Positions 1 through 8,370 of a stretch of 64,000 nucleotides of DNA are shown in pieces; position 1 is the first letter of the stretch; every line of letters begins with the position of its first letter. The stretch lies in contig NZ_FNWW01000001.1 of assembly GCF_900108515.1 (NCBI RefSeq), positions 744,001 to 808,000 on the forward strand, read 5' to 3'. The translations under genes were made by a program, and so were the position numbers. Under the pieces are notes generated by a model. That model saw only the letters and a program-made list of their open reading frames with translations. It had not been told where the DNA came from and searched no databases. Source of the stretch: Halobacillus karajensis. Its GTDB lineage: Bacteria > Bacillota > Bacilli > Bacillales > Halobacillaceae.

Positions 1-1591
1 CACAATTTACGGGAGGAGTATAATACTGTCCTTTCAGCTTAACAACGAGATTAGCAATCGTAAATTCTGTTAATTCCCCTCTTTGATTCCAAAGCAAAGT
101 CGCCTCAGCATTTGCTAATTGACGCTGGTTATAGACGCTGCGGTAAGTCGTTTTATGAAATAAAAATGGATCGTTGTGATCAATAGGTTCAAGCGCTAAA
201 CATCCAATCACTCTCTGATCGACGGGTGTATCCATTGGATATACTTCTATATCCACTTCCCCATTCTTCTCTACGAGCATGCGTATTTTGTAGCGTCCTT
301 CAGGGTAGGTGGATGCTGTCTGCCTGCACTTTTCTATCAGGGAACTCCGAGTCACTTGAAAAGAAAAATATTCAGCAGAAGCCATGAGCCGATCTAAATG
401 GCTCTCTAAACGTGAAATAGATCCCCTTTCTAATTTCATTGTCTCCAATAATTTAAAATCAGGACGATCTTCAGTCAAAAGCTGAGCTTTTGTCTGCAAT
501 TCTTCAAATTCCCCTTCAGAGGTAGAGTCCCAAGTTATCCCTCCGCCGGTACCATAAATAGCTTTTTTCTCTGTTTGGTTGATCATCACGGTACGAATCG
601 GTACATTAAAGACAGCCTCTCTACCAGGCGTCATATATCCAATCGCCCCGCAGTACACCTCTCGTGGGGATTCTTCCAACCTCCTAATATATTCCATTGT
701 CCTGACTTTCGGTGCTCCGGTAATGGAACCGCACGGGAATAGGGATTGAAATAAATCATACATCGTGAAGCTCTCAGGAAGTTGTCCTTCCACTGTTGAA
801 GTCATTTGATGAACGGTTGGATAGGTTTCCACCTCAAAAAGCTTTGGTACATGAACGCTGCCAGGAACCGCAATCCTGCCTAAATCATTCCTTAGTAAAT
901 CCACAATCATGAGATTCTCCGACTGTTCCTTATTCGAAGTTAATAAATGCTGCCGCTGCTTCTCATCTTCCTTGGTAAAACGACCTCTACCGGCTGTCCC
1001 TTTCATCGGCTTCGTTTTCACTGTGTTTCCATCAACTCGAAAAAAAAGTTCAGGAGAAGCGGATAGCAAACGGTGCTCCCCCATATTCAAATAGGCACTA
1101 TAAGAGGATTTCTGGTTGCGTGCAAGCTTCTTATAAAAAGCATAATCATCTCCTGAAAAAGTGGCCTCCATCCTCGTGGTGAAGTTCACCTGATAGGTGT
1201 CCCCACGTTCAATACCTGTTTTAATGGCCTTTATTCCTTCCTGATATGTGCCAAAGTCCCCTTTAATCTCCCATTTAGAAACATGAAAAGGTTGATTTGC
1301 CCGATTTTCTCCCCCAACCTCAGGATCCCGGAAGACACCAAACCAAAGAAGCGGCCAGTCAGGTTGATGATGAACAGGTAAAGCGTGATCAAAGGCTGGT
1401 GCTGCTTCATAAGACACATACCCCGCAACATAATATCCCTCATTAAGTCTTAACTCGACTCGATGGAAAATGGATTTGACTTCTTGGATGTCATCCGTCT
1501 TTAATATTTCCACAGGGTTTTTAAACGTTTTCGGAGCAATCCTCCCGTTAGCGTCTGCAAATTCGAATAACAGAAATGGAGAATCTGTCAT
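1..1591 (-). CDS. pabB: Bifunctional aminodeoxychorismate synthase component I / aminodeoxychorismate lyase (PabB-PabC fusion), 3' end beyond window
   Basis: Starts at ATG 1591 and runs off the left edge. Residues 1 to about 375 are a chorismate-binding PabB/TrpE-type domain, with the conserved stretch CGSITGAPK and the downstream GIGG-like motif replaced by GTGGGITWDS. From about residue 380 the same frame continues into a class IV aminotransferase fold: ETMKLERG, then HKTTYR carrying the expected PLP lysine, then TEFTIANL. This is the layout of PabB fused to PabC, making 4-amino-4-deoxychorismate from chorismate and cleaving it to p-aminobenzoate and pyruvate for folate. The start overlaps the pabA stop as ATGA, implying translational coupling. 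The chorismate substrate could in principle mean anthranilate synthase, but the fused lyase and the PabA partner argue for folate synthesis. Confidence 0.88.
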   Translation of the reverse strand, partial: MTDSPFLLFEFADANGRIAPKTFKNPVEILKTDDIQEVKSIFHRVELRLNEGYYVAGYVSYEAAPAFDHALPVHHQPDWPLLWFGVFRDPEVGGENRANQPFHVSKWEIKGDFGTYQEGIKAIKTGIERGDTYQVNFTTRMEATFSGDDYAFYKKLARNQKSSYSAYLNMGEHRLLSASPELFFRVDGNTVKTKPMKGTAGRGRFTKEDEKQRQHLLTSNKEQSENLMIVDLLRNDLGRIAVPGSVHVPKLFEVETYPTVHQMTSTVEGQLPESFTMYDLFQSLFPCGSITGAPKVRTMEYIRRLEESPREVYCGAIGYMTPGREAVFNVPIRTVMINQTEKKAIYGTGGGITWDSTSEGEFEELQTKAQLLTEDRPDFKLLETMKLERGSISRLESHLDRLMASAEYFSFQVTRSSLIEKCRQTASTYPEGRYKIRMLVEKNGEVDIEVYPMDTPVDQRVIGCLALEPIDHNDPFLFHKTTYRSVYNQRQLANAEATLLWNQRGELTEFTIANLVVKLKGQYYTPPVNC

Positions 1592-2193
1592 ACTCCGACT
1601 CCCTCCTTTCTGCTCTCTTTAAAGCGGACGGATTGTTTATAATAATTTTCAAGTATTTCGTATCCATATTCCGATAAGATCGACTCAGGATGAAATTGGA
1701 TTCCTTCCATCCTCTTATTACGATGACGTACCCCCATAATCACACCATCTTCAGATATAGCGGTTACTTCCAATTCTTGAGGTAAGGTGGAGAAATCAGC
1801 TTGAAGGGAGTGGTATCTCGTCACTCTAAAAGTCCCTGGCAATTGGCAAAAAAGTGTACGGCCATCATTAGTTATGGCTGTCACTTTTCCATGCATAGGG
1901 CATGACCCTTTATCAATCACTCCTCCAAAATGTTCTACGATCAACTGGTGACCAAGACAGATTCCTAAAATCGGAACCCTTCCTCCGAAGTTGTGCAGCA
2001 CCTTCCTGCATATGCCCGATTCTTCCGGACGCCCGGGCCCTGGTGACAGAACAATAAGGATGGGATCAAGGGTCTGAATTTCTTCCATCTCCCACTCATC
2101 ATGGCGCTTGACTATTACTTGCGCGTTCATTTGTTTAAAGTATTGGACTAGATTATATGTGAATGAATCATAGTTATCGATGATTACAATCAT
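1588..2193 (-). CDS. pabA: Aminodeoxychorismate/anthranilate synthase glutamine amidotransferase subunit PabA
   Basis: A 201-residue class I glutamine amidotransferase that supplies ammonia to PabB. It has the nucleophile loop GICLGHQ with Cys79, the FHPES motif with His168 and Glu170, and the oxyanion strand SPGPGRPEE. I chose ATG at 2193 rather than the GTG at 2205, because the AAAGGTG ribosome binding site (2203-2209) overlaps that GTG and is correctly spaced for the ATG, and because family members begin MI-x-IIDNYDSF. Its stop overlaps the pabB start by four bases. In Bacillus the same subunit can also serve tryptophan synthesis, so a dual role is possible; no trp gene is visible here. 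Confidence 0.9.
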   Translation of the reverse strand: MIVIIDNYDSFTYNLVQYFKQMNAQVIVKRHDEWEMEEIQTLDPILIVLSPGPGRPEESGICRKVLHNFGGRVPILGICLGHQLIVEHFGGVIDKGSCPMHGKVTAITNDGRTLFCQLPGTFRVTRYHSLQADFSTLPQELEVTAISEDGVIMGVRHRNKRMEGIQFHPESILSEYGYEILENYYKQSVRFKESRKEGVGV

Positions 2194-2230
2194 AGATGTA
2201 GACACCTTTCATCCTCAAGTATATACATCT

Positions 2231-2259
2231 ATTATACTACTCTACTTGCTTTTTCCATA
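2231..2259 (-). promoter_or_regulatory. Probable sigma-A promoter of pabA-pabBC
   Basis: On the minus strand a perfect TATAAT lies at 2231-2236, about 38 bases upstream of the pabA start. The sequence 17 bases further upstream (2254-2259, TATGGA) is a poor -35 element, so the site rests mainly on the -10 match and its position. Confidence 0.45.
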
Positions 2260-2375
2260 GAAGGAGTTATCCGAAAAATAACATCTTGGCAACGCTTCAA
2301 TGGAAAAAAGAATCGAAAATGTTGCTCGCATATATTAGAATGTATAGAAAGATATCGTCGTGAGGGTGATTTGTA

Positions 2376-3734
2376 TTGAAACCAGAACTACTGAAGTCTA
2401 AGAGTATATGGATTAAAATCGTTCTCATATTGATCGGGATCACGATGCCTTTGTGGCTTAGTGTGGAACGGTCAGGGCTTGCGTCTGTGCTTGAAAAGCT
2501 TCAAGCGTCCCCATCGGGAAACACCTTGATGATGGCTGCCTTTGGACTTGTCACATTAAATACAATCCGTGCCCTCCCTCACTATATTGGAGCCTTGCTT
2601 CTCGGGGATGAGCTGGGGGTAAAGATGAAACGGTCATGGCTGAAAGTGGTCGTCCCAGTGGTCCTTATCCCTCTGGTTTACGCAATTATTAACGGTTATA
2701 ATTCTATCCATTACCATTTTGGGGGACCTGCGATTTTTCTATTGCTGTCCATTGCTGTTCTTCATTTTCTTGGGAACGGGAAGCTTCGCCCGGTATTTAA
2801 AGCGTTCATTCTTGCCCAGTTGCTTTTTGGGTTCCAATGGCTGGATACCGTTCTATTTCTCAGCGCTTTTGGATTTGGAGGCGGAGAAGTCTCGATGGAG
2901 ATCAAAAGAATGGCAGACGAACTTGGCTTTGGAAGTACTTTAAGTTTCTACAGCCTTGTTTTCTTTGCCGTTTTTATTATTAATGCAACCTTCCTTGCCG
3001 TATATTTAACGGTAGCCGAACAGAAAGCAAAAATGAGGCAGGACTTGGATATCGCCCGGCTGGATATGGTGGAGTCCAGATCAGGTCGAGAAGCCCTTCA
3101 CCTCGTCCACGATTTAAAAACACCACTATCGTTAATGGAAGGTCTCAACAGTCTCATTCAAATGAAGACAAAAGACGAAGAAATCCTTCAATACACGAAT
3201 AAAATTTCTTCATCTATCCAAGCAACCAGTGATATGGTTTCTGAAATTCTCTATCACGAAAAAAAGAATTGGTGCACGTTAAAAACGTTTATTGAATATG
3301 TACGCGCCAATAAATTATCAGAGTCTGCAACTATCTACGCTTTTGACCTGCAGGCAGATGAAAATATAGAAATATACATTAACAAAATCCGCATGACTCG
3401 TGCACTTGTAAACTTAATTGACAATGCAAGTGATGCGGTAGAAGGTAAAAAAGATGCCAAAGTTATCATTGCGACTAAAGTTAGTCGCTCTGGCATTCTT
3501 ATCGGTGTAAAAGATAATGGTCAAGGCATCAGCCAGGCAAATATCAATAAAATTTGGAATGCAGGATACAGTACAAAATCCCATCCTGGTGTGGGGCTGA
3601 CGTTTGTTCAAAATGTTGTCAAGGAACACGGAGCGGAACTATCGATAGACAGTGAACAAGGAGTCGGAACAACATTCTGGATCCATTTACCAAAGGAGAG
3701 AGTACGAGATGAAAATACTAATCATGGACAATGA
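2376..3734 (+). CDS. Membrane-bound sensor histidine kinase
   Basis: A 452-residue sensor kinase. The first ~215 residues hold about six hydrophobic segments (near 11-28, 50-65, 90-107, 118-133, 143-165 and 190-212), so the sensing part is membrane-embedded with no large outside domain. The H-box HDLKTP gives His245 as phosphorylation site. The N-box has Asn346 and Asn350, the G1 box is DNGQG (380-384) and the G2 box is GVGL (405-408), making a complete GHKL ATPase domain. The TTG start at 2376 is preceded by GAGGGTG seven bases away. The gene overlaps the next gene, its response regulator, by 26 bases. The signal sensed cannot be told from sequence. Confidence 0.85.
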   Translation: MKPELLKSKSIWIKIVLILIGITMPLWLSVERSGLASVLEKLQASPSGNTLMMAAFGLVTLNTIRALPHYIGALLLGDELGVKMKRSWLKVVVPVVLIPLVYAIINGYNSIHYHFGGPAIFLLLSIAVLHFLGNGKLRPVFKAFILAQLLFGFQWLDTVLFLSAFGFGGGEVSMEIKRMADELGFGSTLSFYSLVFFAVFIINATFLAVYLTVAEQKAKMRQDLDIARLDMVESRSGREALHLVHDLKTPLSLMEGLNSLIQMKTKDEEILQYTNKISSSIQATSDMVSEILYHEKKNWCTLKTFIEYVRANKLSESATIYAFDLQADENIEIYINKIRMTRALVNLIDNASDAVEGKKDAKVIIATKVSRSGILIGVKDNGQGISQANINKIWNAGYSTKSHPGVGLTFVQNVVKEHGAELSIDSEQGVGTTFWIHLPKERVRDENTNHGQ

Positions 3735-4329
3735 TGAATCCCTTCGCTACATGTTGACTGAATTTTGCAAGCATGCTCAATGGGACTCAGATACAGCATC
3801 CAACGGCCGCGAAGGTGTCGATCTGTTTTTAAAGGGAACCTATGATGTCATTCTTGTCGACTACCATATGCCGGAGATGGATGGTCTTCAAACCGTCAGG
3901 GAACTCCGCAAACACAACACTGTTGTCCCGATTCTCGTTCTAACTGTTGATGAACGTCAAGAAATAGCGGATCGATTCTTAGAAGAGGGGGCTACAGACT
4001 TCGCACTCAAACCAGTCAAAGCACCTGATTTAATTTCCAGAATTAAACTTCATGCGCAAATATCCAACATGAAAAACAAACAAGAGGAAGAAGAAGATGT
4101 GTTTACCGCGAAAGGAATAAGCAAAGGGACTTTGAACACCATCTCAAGTTATTTGCAGGAAAACAGGGAGGCCTATCCCGTTGATGTTATTTCGAAAGAC
4201 ATTGGACTTGCCTATCCAACGGTTTATCGTTACCTTATGCATTTACTGGAAGAAGGAAAAGTTAAACAAGTGGTCAGCCATCAGAAAATCGGCCGACCAA
4301 AAAAGTTGTACAAATGGTATGCGCATTAA
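3709..4329 (+). CDS. Response regulator, receiver plus C-terminal helix-turn-helix
   Basis: A 206-residue regulator partnered with the kinase whose 3' end it overlaps. Residues 1-118 are a receiver domain with acidic pocket Asp7/Asp9, phospho-acceptor Asp51 (VDYHMPEMDG), Thr79 and Lys101 (LKP). After an acidic linker, residues ~135-206 form a winged-helix-like DNA-binding segment with a recognition stretch LAYPTVYRYL, resembling CitT/DcuR-type regulators more than OmpR or NarL. The ATG at 3709 follows AAAGGAGAG (3692-3699); upstream in-frame starts would put foreign sequence before the receiver. The Bax-inhibitor-like gene 64 bases downstream is an obvious candidate target, but that is inference. 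Confidence 0.85.
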   Translation: MKILIMDNDESLRYMLTEFCKHAQWDSDTASNGREGVDLFLKGTYDVILVDYHMPEMDGLQTVRELRKHNTVVPILVLTVDERQEIADRFLEEGATDFALKPVKAPDLISRIKLHAQISNMKNKQEEEEDVFTAKGISKGTLNTISSYLQENREAYPVDVISKDIGLAYPTVYRYLMHLLEEGKVKQVVSHQKIGRPKKLYKWYAH

Positions 4330-4393
4330 GTGTCTATCTTCTTATAGACGGGTATATGATAAATTGAGAAGGCATAAAGAGGAGTGGTGAAAA

Positions 4394-5116
4394 ATGAGGT
4401 CGGGCAATCCAGTTTTAAAAAATGGTACATTCCAACGTTCAGGCTTACAAGGAGAATCGATGACCCTCGGGGGAACGGTGGCTAAAATATCACTCTTATT
4501 TCTTTTTCTCTTAGGCACAGCCACCTATACATGGTATCAGTATTCATTAGGTGCAGACGTAACAATCATGATGGTGATCGGAGCCATTGGAGGGTTAATT
4601 TTTGCACTAATCACCGCCTTCTTTCCAAAAGCTGCCCCTGTCACAGCCCCCATTTATGCAGCCTTAGAGGGCTTTTTTATTGGAGGAATTTCCGCATTTA
4701 TTGAAGGGGCTTACTCCGGCATTGTCATACAGGCAGTCAGCCTGACAATGGCTGTAATGGGAGTTTTGTTATTTCTTTATGCAACCCGAATTATTAAAGT
4801 AACTAAAAACTTCCGGCTTATGGTGGTATCCGCTACATTAGGAATCTTCCTCGTATACCTAGTAAATTTCATCCTGAACTTCTTTGGTTTGACGGTTCCT
4901 TACCTTCATTCGAGCGGGCCTATAGGGATAGGAATCAGTCTAGTGATTGTCGCGGTCGCGGCACTAAACCTGGTCCTCGATTTTGATTTCATCGAACAAG
5001 GGGTTAATCGTGGAGCACCGAAACATATGGAATGGTACGGTGCATTTGGTTTAATCGTTACCCTCGTCTGGTTATATATTGAGATCCTTAGATTGTTGCA
5101 GAAGATCAGACGATAA
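4394..5116 (+). CDS. Bax inhibitor-1/YccA-family membrane protein
   Basis: A 240-residue polytopic membrane protein with about seven hydrophobic helices. The N-terminal NPVLKNGTF followed by a GGTVAK segment and the C-terminal DFDFIEQGV ... EWYGAFGL are typical of the bacterial BaxI_1 branch (family knowledge). Eukaryotic and bacterial relatives are calcium-leak channels or membrane stress proteins; the substrate here is unknown. GAGGAG lies ten bases before ATG 4394. The gene follows the two-component pair with a 64-base gap that contains a short inverted repeat (GTCTAT-6-ATAGAC, about 4331-4348), so it may be transcribed with the pair or from its own promoter. Confidence 0.82.
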   Translation: MRSGNPVLKNGTFQRSGLQGESMTLGGTVAKISLLFLFLLGTATYTWYQYSLGADVTIMMVIGAIGGLIFALITAFFPKAAPVTAPIYAALEGFFIGGISAFIEGAYSGIVIQAVSLTMAVMGVLLFLYATRIIKVTKNFRLMVVSATLGIFLVYLVNFILNFFGLTVPYLHSSGPIGIGISLVIVAVAALNLVLDFDFIEQGVNRGAPKHMEWYGAFGLIVTLVWLYIEILRLLQKIRR

Positions 5117-5226
5117 TCCCCTGATGCCCCATACGCTTTCTCATGACTCCCGGAGATATTTTGTCATAAAGCCGATGGGCTAAAGCAAACAAAGGAAAGA
5201 AATTAAACATACGTTTTTCAACCTAC

Positions 5227-5265
5227 AAAGAGACTGACTCTCCTTCACAGGACGTCAGTCTCTTT
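5227..5265. terminator. Bidirectional intrinsic terminator
   Basis: A 12-base arm AAAGAGACTGAC is repeated inverted as GTCAGTCTCTTT and followed by T. The stem lies between the convergent BaxI-like gene (plus) and the hydrolase lipoprotein (minus) and can serve both. Confidence 0.8.
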
Positions 5266-5348
5266 TCTTTCCCTCCCCATTACGCCGATTCTCCTCCCAT
5301 GCCCTTTCACATGGCTGCCACCTGAATGACTGTCCATGAAGGATAAAA

Positions 5349-6641
5349 TCATCTTTCATGTTGAAATCCCTGTTGATCTAAGAAATCAACAATACCGTCA
5401 ACCACTCCATCAGCCAGTGGCAGATCTGGATTGGTATAGGTGGCCAGGTTTTCTTCTCTGTCTTCCGGAGCTTCCTTCAGAATATGATTCATCCCATCAA
5501 TAAGGAGGAGATCCGCCTCAGGCTCCGCTTCTTCTAAACGGTGCGCCTCCTCTACAGCCACCTGTATATCATGAGTCCCATTAATAATCAATGATGGAAC
5601 ATCCAGGGCTGCAAATTGCTCACTAGGGTCATAAGCCATCCAAGATATGATAAAAGGCTGCATATCTGGGGCTAAGACACTTTGCAATGGCTGGCTAACA
5701 TCCGATGCTACTTCCCCATTTCTCATTTTCTCTAAGATGGATTGACTCTCCTCAAATAAATCCTTCGGTAAACGATCCTGCAATTGATTTTCTAGGACTT
5801 GATCTATCGTCTGTCCGGCACCCGCCAAGGAAATGAAAGCCTCTGTCGTTTCGGACCCTGCCGCCATCATTCCGACAAGTGACCCCTGGCTGTGACCAAT
5901 AACAGCAATATCAGTAAAACGGTCATCCTCTTCTAATATCTCAAGCCACTGCTTGGCATCATCAACAAAAACTTCAAAACGCATTTCTTTCTGATTAACA
6001 ACAGCCTCCCTATTTTTTCCGGCTCCTCGCTTGTCATATCTTAAGGATGCGATCCCTTTTTCCGCCAAAGATTCTGCTAAAAGCTTAAGGCTATCATTTT
6101 TTCCAGTTCCCTGAGAGTTTCCATTTCGGTCGGTAGGACCGGACCCTGGAATAATCAACGCAACCGGAGAAGGCCCATTTTTTTCAGGGATTAATATCTC
6201 CCCAAACAATTTCCCAGTAGAAGTTTCGATCGATAAAAACTCTCCATCCTCTTCACTCTTCCTCTCCCCTTTTTTCAAAGAAAAAGGGAAACTTTGACCA
6301 TTCTGAGTAAAAGTTCCGCTGATTTTCCCATCACTGAACTCACCATCAAAAAGGACAGACTGTCCAGGGAGAGGCATTTTAAACGAAACCTTCTCCTCCC
6401 TCTTTTCAATATCTGTTAGGGAAAAATCGGTGACATTCTGGGCAGGAATTGTAATACTCCCCGTCCATTCTTCCCCTTTCTGGAAATCTATAAGGATCGA
6501 CAGCGGCTGATTAGGAATTTCGATTTCACCTTCCCAGTGCCCCTTTAAATCTGTGCGATCCTTTCCCTCTGCTTCCTCATTCTTTTCAGTACATCCAGTT
6601 ATAATAACCAGTACGATTATCAAATAAGCTAACTTTTTCAT
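5349..6641 (-). CDS. Secreted alpha/beta-hydrolase lipoprotein
   Basis: A 430-residue protein starting at ATG 6641 behind GGAGGAAAACG. The first 17 residues form a lipoprotein signal ending in the lipobox ITGC, so it should be anchored outside the membrane. Residues ~25-140 are a beta-rich region (WEGEI, FSLTDIE, FDGEFSDG) of the kind placed before hydrolase domains. The rest is an alpha/beta hydrolase with oxyanion strand GSGPTDRNGNS, nucleophile elbow GHSQG, an acid in NGTHDIQV and the histidine in GMNHI. The substrate is unknown; esterase or peptidase activity are both possible. The gene is monocistronic, with a terminator downstream. Confidence 0.82.
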   Translation of the reverse strand: MKKLAYLIIVLVIITGCTEKNEEAEGKDRTDLKGHWEGEIEIPNQPLSILIDFQKGEEWTGSITIPAQNVTDFSLTDIEKREEKVSFKMPLPGQSVLFDGEFSDGKISGTFTQNGQSFPFSLKKGERKSEEDGEFLSIETSTGKLFGEILIPEKNGPSPVALIIPGSGPTDRNGNSQGTGKNDSLKLLAESLAEKGIASLRYDKRGAGKNREAVVNQKEMRFEVFVDDAKQWLEILEEDDRFTDIAVIGHSQGSLVGMMAAGSETTEAFISLAGAGQTIDQVLENQLQDRLPKDLFEESQSILEKMRNGEVASDVSQPLQSVLAPDMQPFIISWMAYDPSEQFAALDVPSLIINGTHDIQVAVEEAHRLEEAEPEADLLLIDGMNHILKEAPEDREENLATYTNPDLPLADGVVDGIVDFLDQQGFQHER

Positions 6642-6832
6642 CGTTTTCCTCCTCTTCTTCATTTTACATGAGAAAGAGGAAATATATAACAACGAAAAAC
6701 CGACCCAATCATGAGAGCAAGAGCCCTTCATACATATAGGCCATCCCTATTTAAGAAAGACTCTCTTAAAAGATGAAGCCAAAAATCATCCTTGGCTCTG
6801 ACTAGACTTCTTACTATTCAAAAAGTAGGTTG

Positions 6833-7135
6833 TCATAAACAACAAGGCAAGGAAGATAAGAATGATCTAATCCCAGCCGTCATACCAACTACTTCTGAAG
6901 CCACGCCAATAATGTAACCAGCAACACCAACCCCGATTCCTGCAGCGATATAAATCAGTCCATGCGCTGACGAATGCCGTTGCGGTCGGGAAGAGCATGT
7001 ATACTTTTTCCCTTTGAGATATGGGTACCTCCTAAAAAGGATTGGACCGGAAACACTTTCAGGAAATTCCCCACCGTTTTTTTGCTCCCCTTTTTTATGT
7101 AACCGTTTTTCCAGTAATTTTAATCTATGCTCCAT
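6833..7135 (-). CDS. Hypothetical small protein with one hydrophobic glycine-zipper segment (doubtful)
   Basis: An open frame of 100 codons from ATG 7135 (or a TTG at 7150). The first ~60 residues are basic and low in family character; residues ~60-85 are hydrophobic with repeated G-x-x-x-G spacing (AAGIGVGVAGYIIGVAS). No ribosome binding site precedes either start, and the C-terminus ends in an odd SLPCCL. It may be a decayed or frameshifted membrane-protein gene rather than a working one. I do not recognise a family. Confidence 0.25.
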   Translation of the reverse strand: MEHRLKLLEKRLHKKGEQKNGGEFPESVSGPILFRRYPYLKGKKYTCSSRPQRHSSAHGLIYIAAGIGVGVAGYIIGVASEVVGMTAGIRSFLSSLPCCL

Positions 7136-7150
7136 AAGTGTTATATTCAA

Positions 7151-7543
7151 CTAAATAACAGGGGACTTAAACTCTTAGATTCATAGCTTGTAAGGATTAG
7201 GGAACGTTGCCCCATAAGAATTAGTGGTTTCTCGGAAATACGCGTTTTCCTGCATAAAAAAGGCAAGCTATTCTCTGGGCTTTTACCTAGCTCCTCCTGT
7301 GGGAGTCTCATAGTTCTCCCCCTATCCGAAAGGGGAGGAACATCCTTTACGAAAATTATAAAGAGGAAATGCCAGCAGGATGAGAGGATTCCCATGCTTA
7401 TTTATAGGAATATCCGCAAAAGGCTCACCGTACTCCTACGGAGAGCGAGTGACTTCCTCCCCCATGTGCTGTCAATCATAACGAATGCCCCGTCCCGAAA
7501 CCAAATATTCCAGATAAGGACTGATTTAAAGGAAGGTGAGAAC
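7151..7543. other. Intergenic region with degenerate repeat-like GC-richer blocks
   Basis: About 390 bases without a convincing gene. Two blocks stand out: on the minus strand GAGACTCCCACAGGAGGAGC near 7290-7312, and on the plus strand GGCTCACCG ... CTACGGAGAGCGAGTGACTTC near 7421-7456. Both resemble pieces of a dispersed intergenic repeat common in Bacillaceae genomes (from memory, not searched). The second block ends in AATCATAACGAA. The promoter of the hydrolase at 7544 should lie in the last 100 bases, but I see no clear -35/-10 pair. Confidence 0.4.
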
Positions 7544-8296
7544 ATGGAAAGTGTTGAATTCAAAAACAGGCAAGGTCTAAAGCTTAGAGGTATTTTTCAA
7601 AAGGGGACCAATGGGAGACTGATCATCATGTGTCATGGTTTCCGGTCTAATAGGTCTTCTCGCGGACGTTTTGATCGTTTCGCAAAGACCTTCAACAAAC
7701 TTGGCTATCATGTGTTGAGATTTGACTTTGGGGGATGTGGAGAAAGTGAAAACCGTCCATTGAGTGTTGCGGGTGAGATAGCAGATCTTAAAGCTGCAAT
7801 CCAGTATGCGGTCTCCAACGGTTTCACTGAAATCATACTGTATGGTCACAGCCTTGGGGCCCGTATTTGCCTGGAATGTTACCATCCTCGATACATAATA
7901 GCGATGATTCTAACCGGTGCAGGCACAGGACCTGTCCTTTACGACTGGGGAAAGGAATTTTCCCCTTCCCAGTTGGAGGAATTAAGGGAAACAGGCAATA
8001 TGAGACAACCTGTACAAGATCCCTTTCGAGAAGAAGTGATGATTTCAGAACAAATGTTATTGGACTTTGAAGAAGTGAATCAATATGACCTTCTCTCAAG
8101 AATTACATGTCCAACACTACTAATCCACGGGGACCAAGGGGAGGAGGAAATTCTGATGCCCCTTACAAAGAAGGGGATGAAGTGGCTGCCTTCCTCTTCC
8201 CGTCTTCACATTATCGAAGGAGCTCCTCACAGCTTTGAGGGTTATTTAGATCAAGTGGAGCAAAAAAGTATTGAATGGCTAAAAGAGCAGGTTTAA
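7544..8296 (+). CDS. Alpha/beta hydrolase, serine aminopeptidase (S33/BAAT-like) type
   Basis: A 250-residue cytoplasmic hydrolase without a signal peptide. It has the oxyanion HGF (31-33), the FDFGGCGES turn, the nucleophile elbow GHSLG with Ser103, a late HGDQG strand expected to hold the acid, and the histidine in APHSF. The ATG at 7544 follows GGAAGGTGAG; the frame is open 150 bases further upstream, but that stretch is repeat-like and lacks a ribosome binding site. The substrate cannot be assigned; family members include acyl esterases and lysophospholipases. A bidirectional terminator follows. Confidence 0.8.
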   Translation: MESVEFKNRQGLKLRGIFQKGTNGRLIIMCHGFRSNRSSRGRFDRFAKTFNKLGYHVLRFDFGGCGESENRPLSVAGEIADLKAAIQYAVSNGFTEIILYGHSLGARICLECYHPRYIIAMILTGAGTGPVLYDWGKEFSPSQLEELRETGNMRQPVQDPFREEVMISEQMLLDFEEVNQYDLLSRITCPTLLIHGDQGEEEILMPLTKKGMKWLPSSSRLHIIEGAPHSFEGYLDQVEQKSIEWLKEQV

Positions 8297-8341
8297 ATGG
8301 ATCAACCTTTGATTAATCAATATACCCTCTACCAATAGAAA

Positions 8342-8368
8342 GCCAGGATCCCTAGGAAAGGTCCTGGC
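8342..8368. terminator. Bidirectional intrinsic terminator
   Basis: GCCAGGA (8342-8348) pairs with TCCTGGC (8362-8368), followed by CTTTATT. It sits between the convergent hydrolase and amidase genes. Confidence 0.7.
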
Positions 8369-8370
8369 CT

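Noticed and set aside
7147-7395. 82-codon minus-strand open frame
   Set aside because: It coincides with the repeat-like block and lacks a ribosome binding site; the coding look comes from the repeat.
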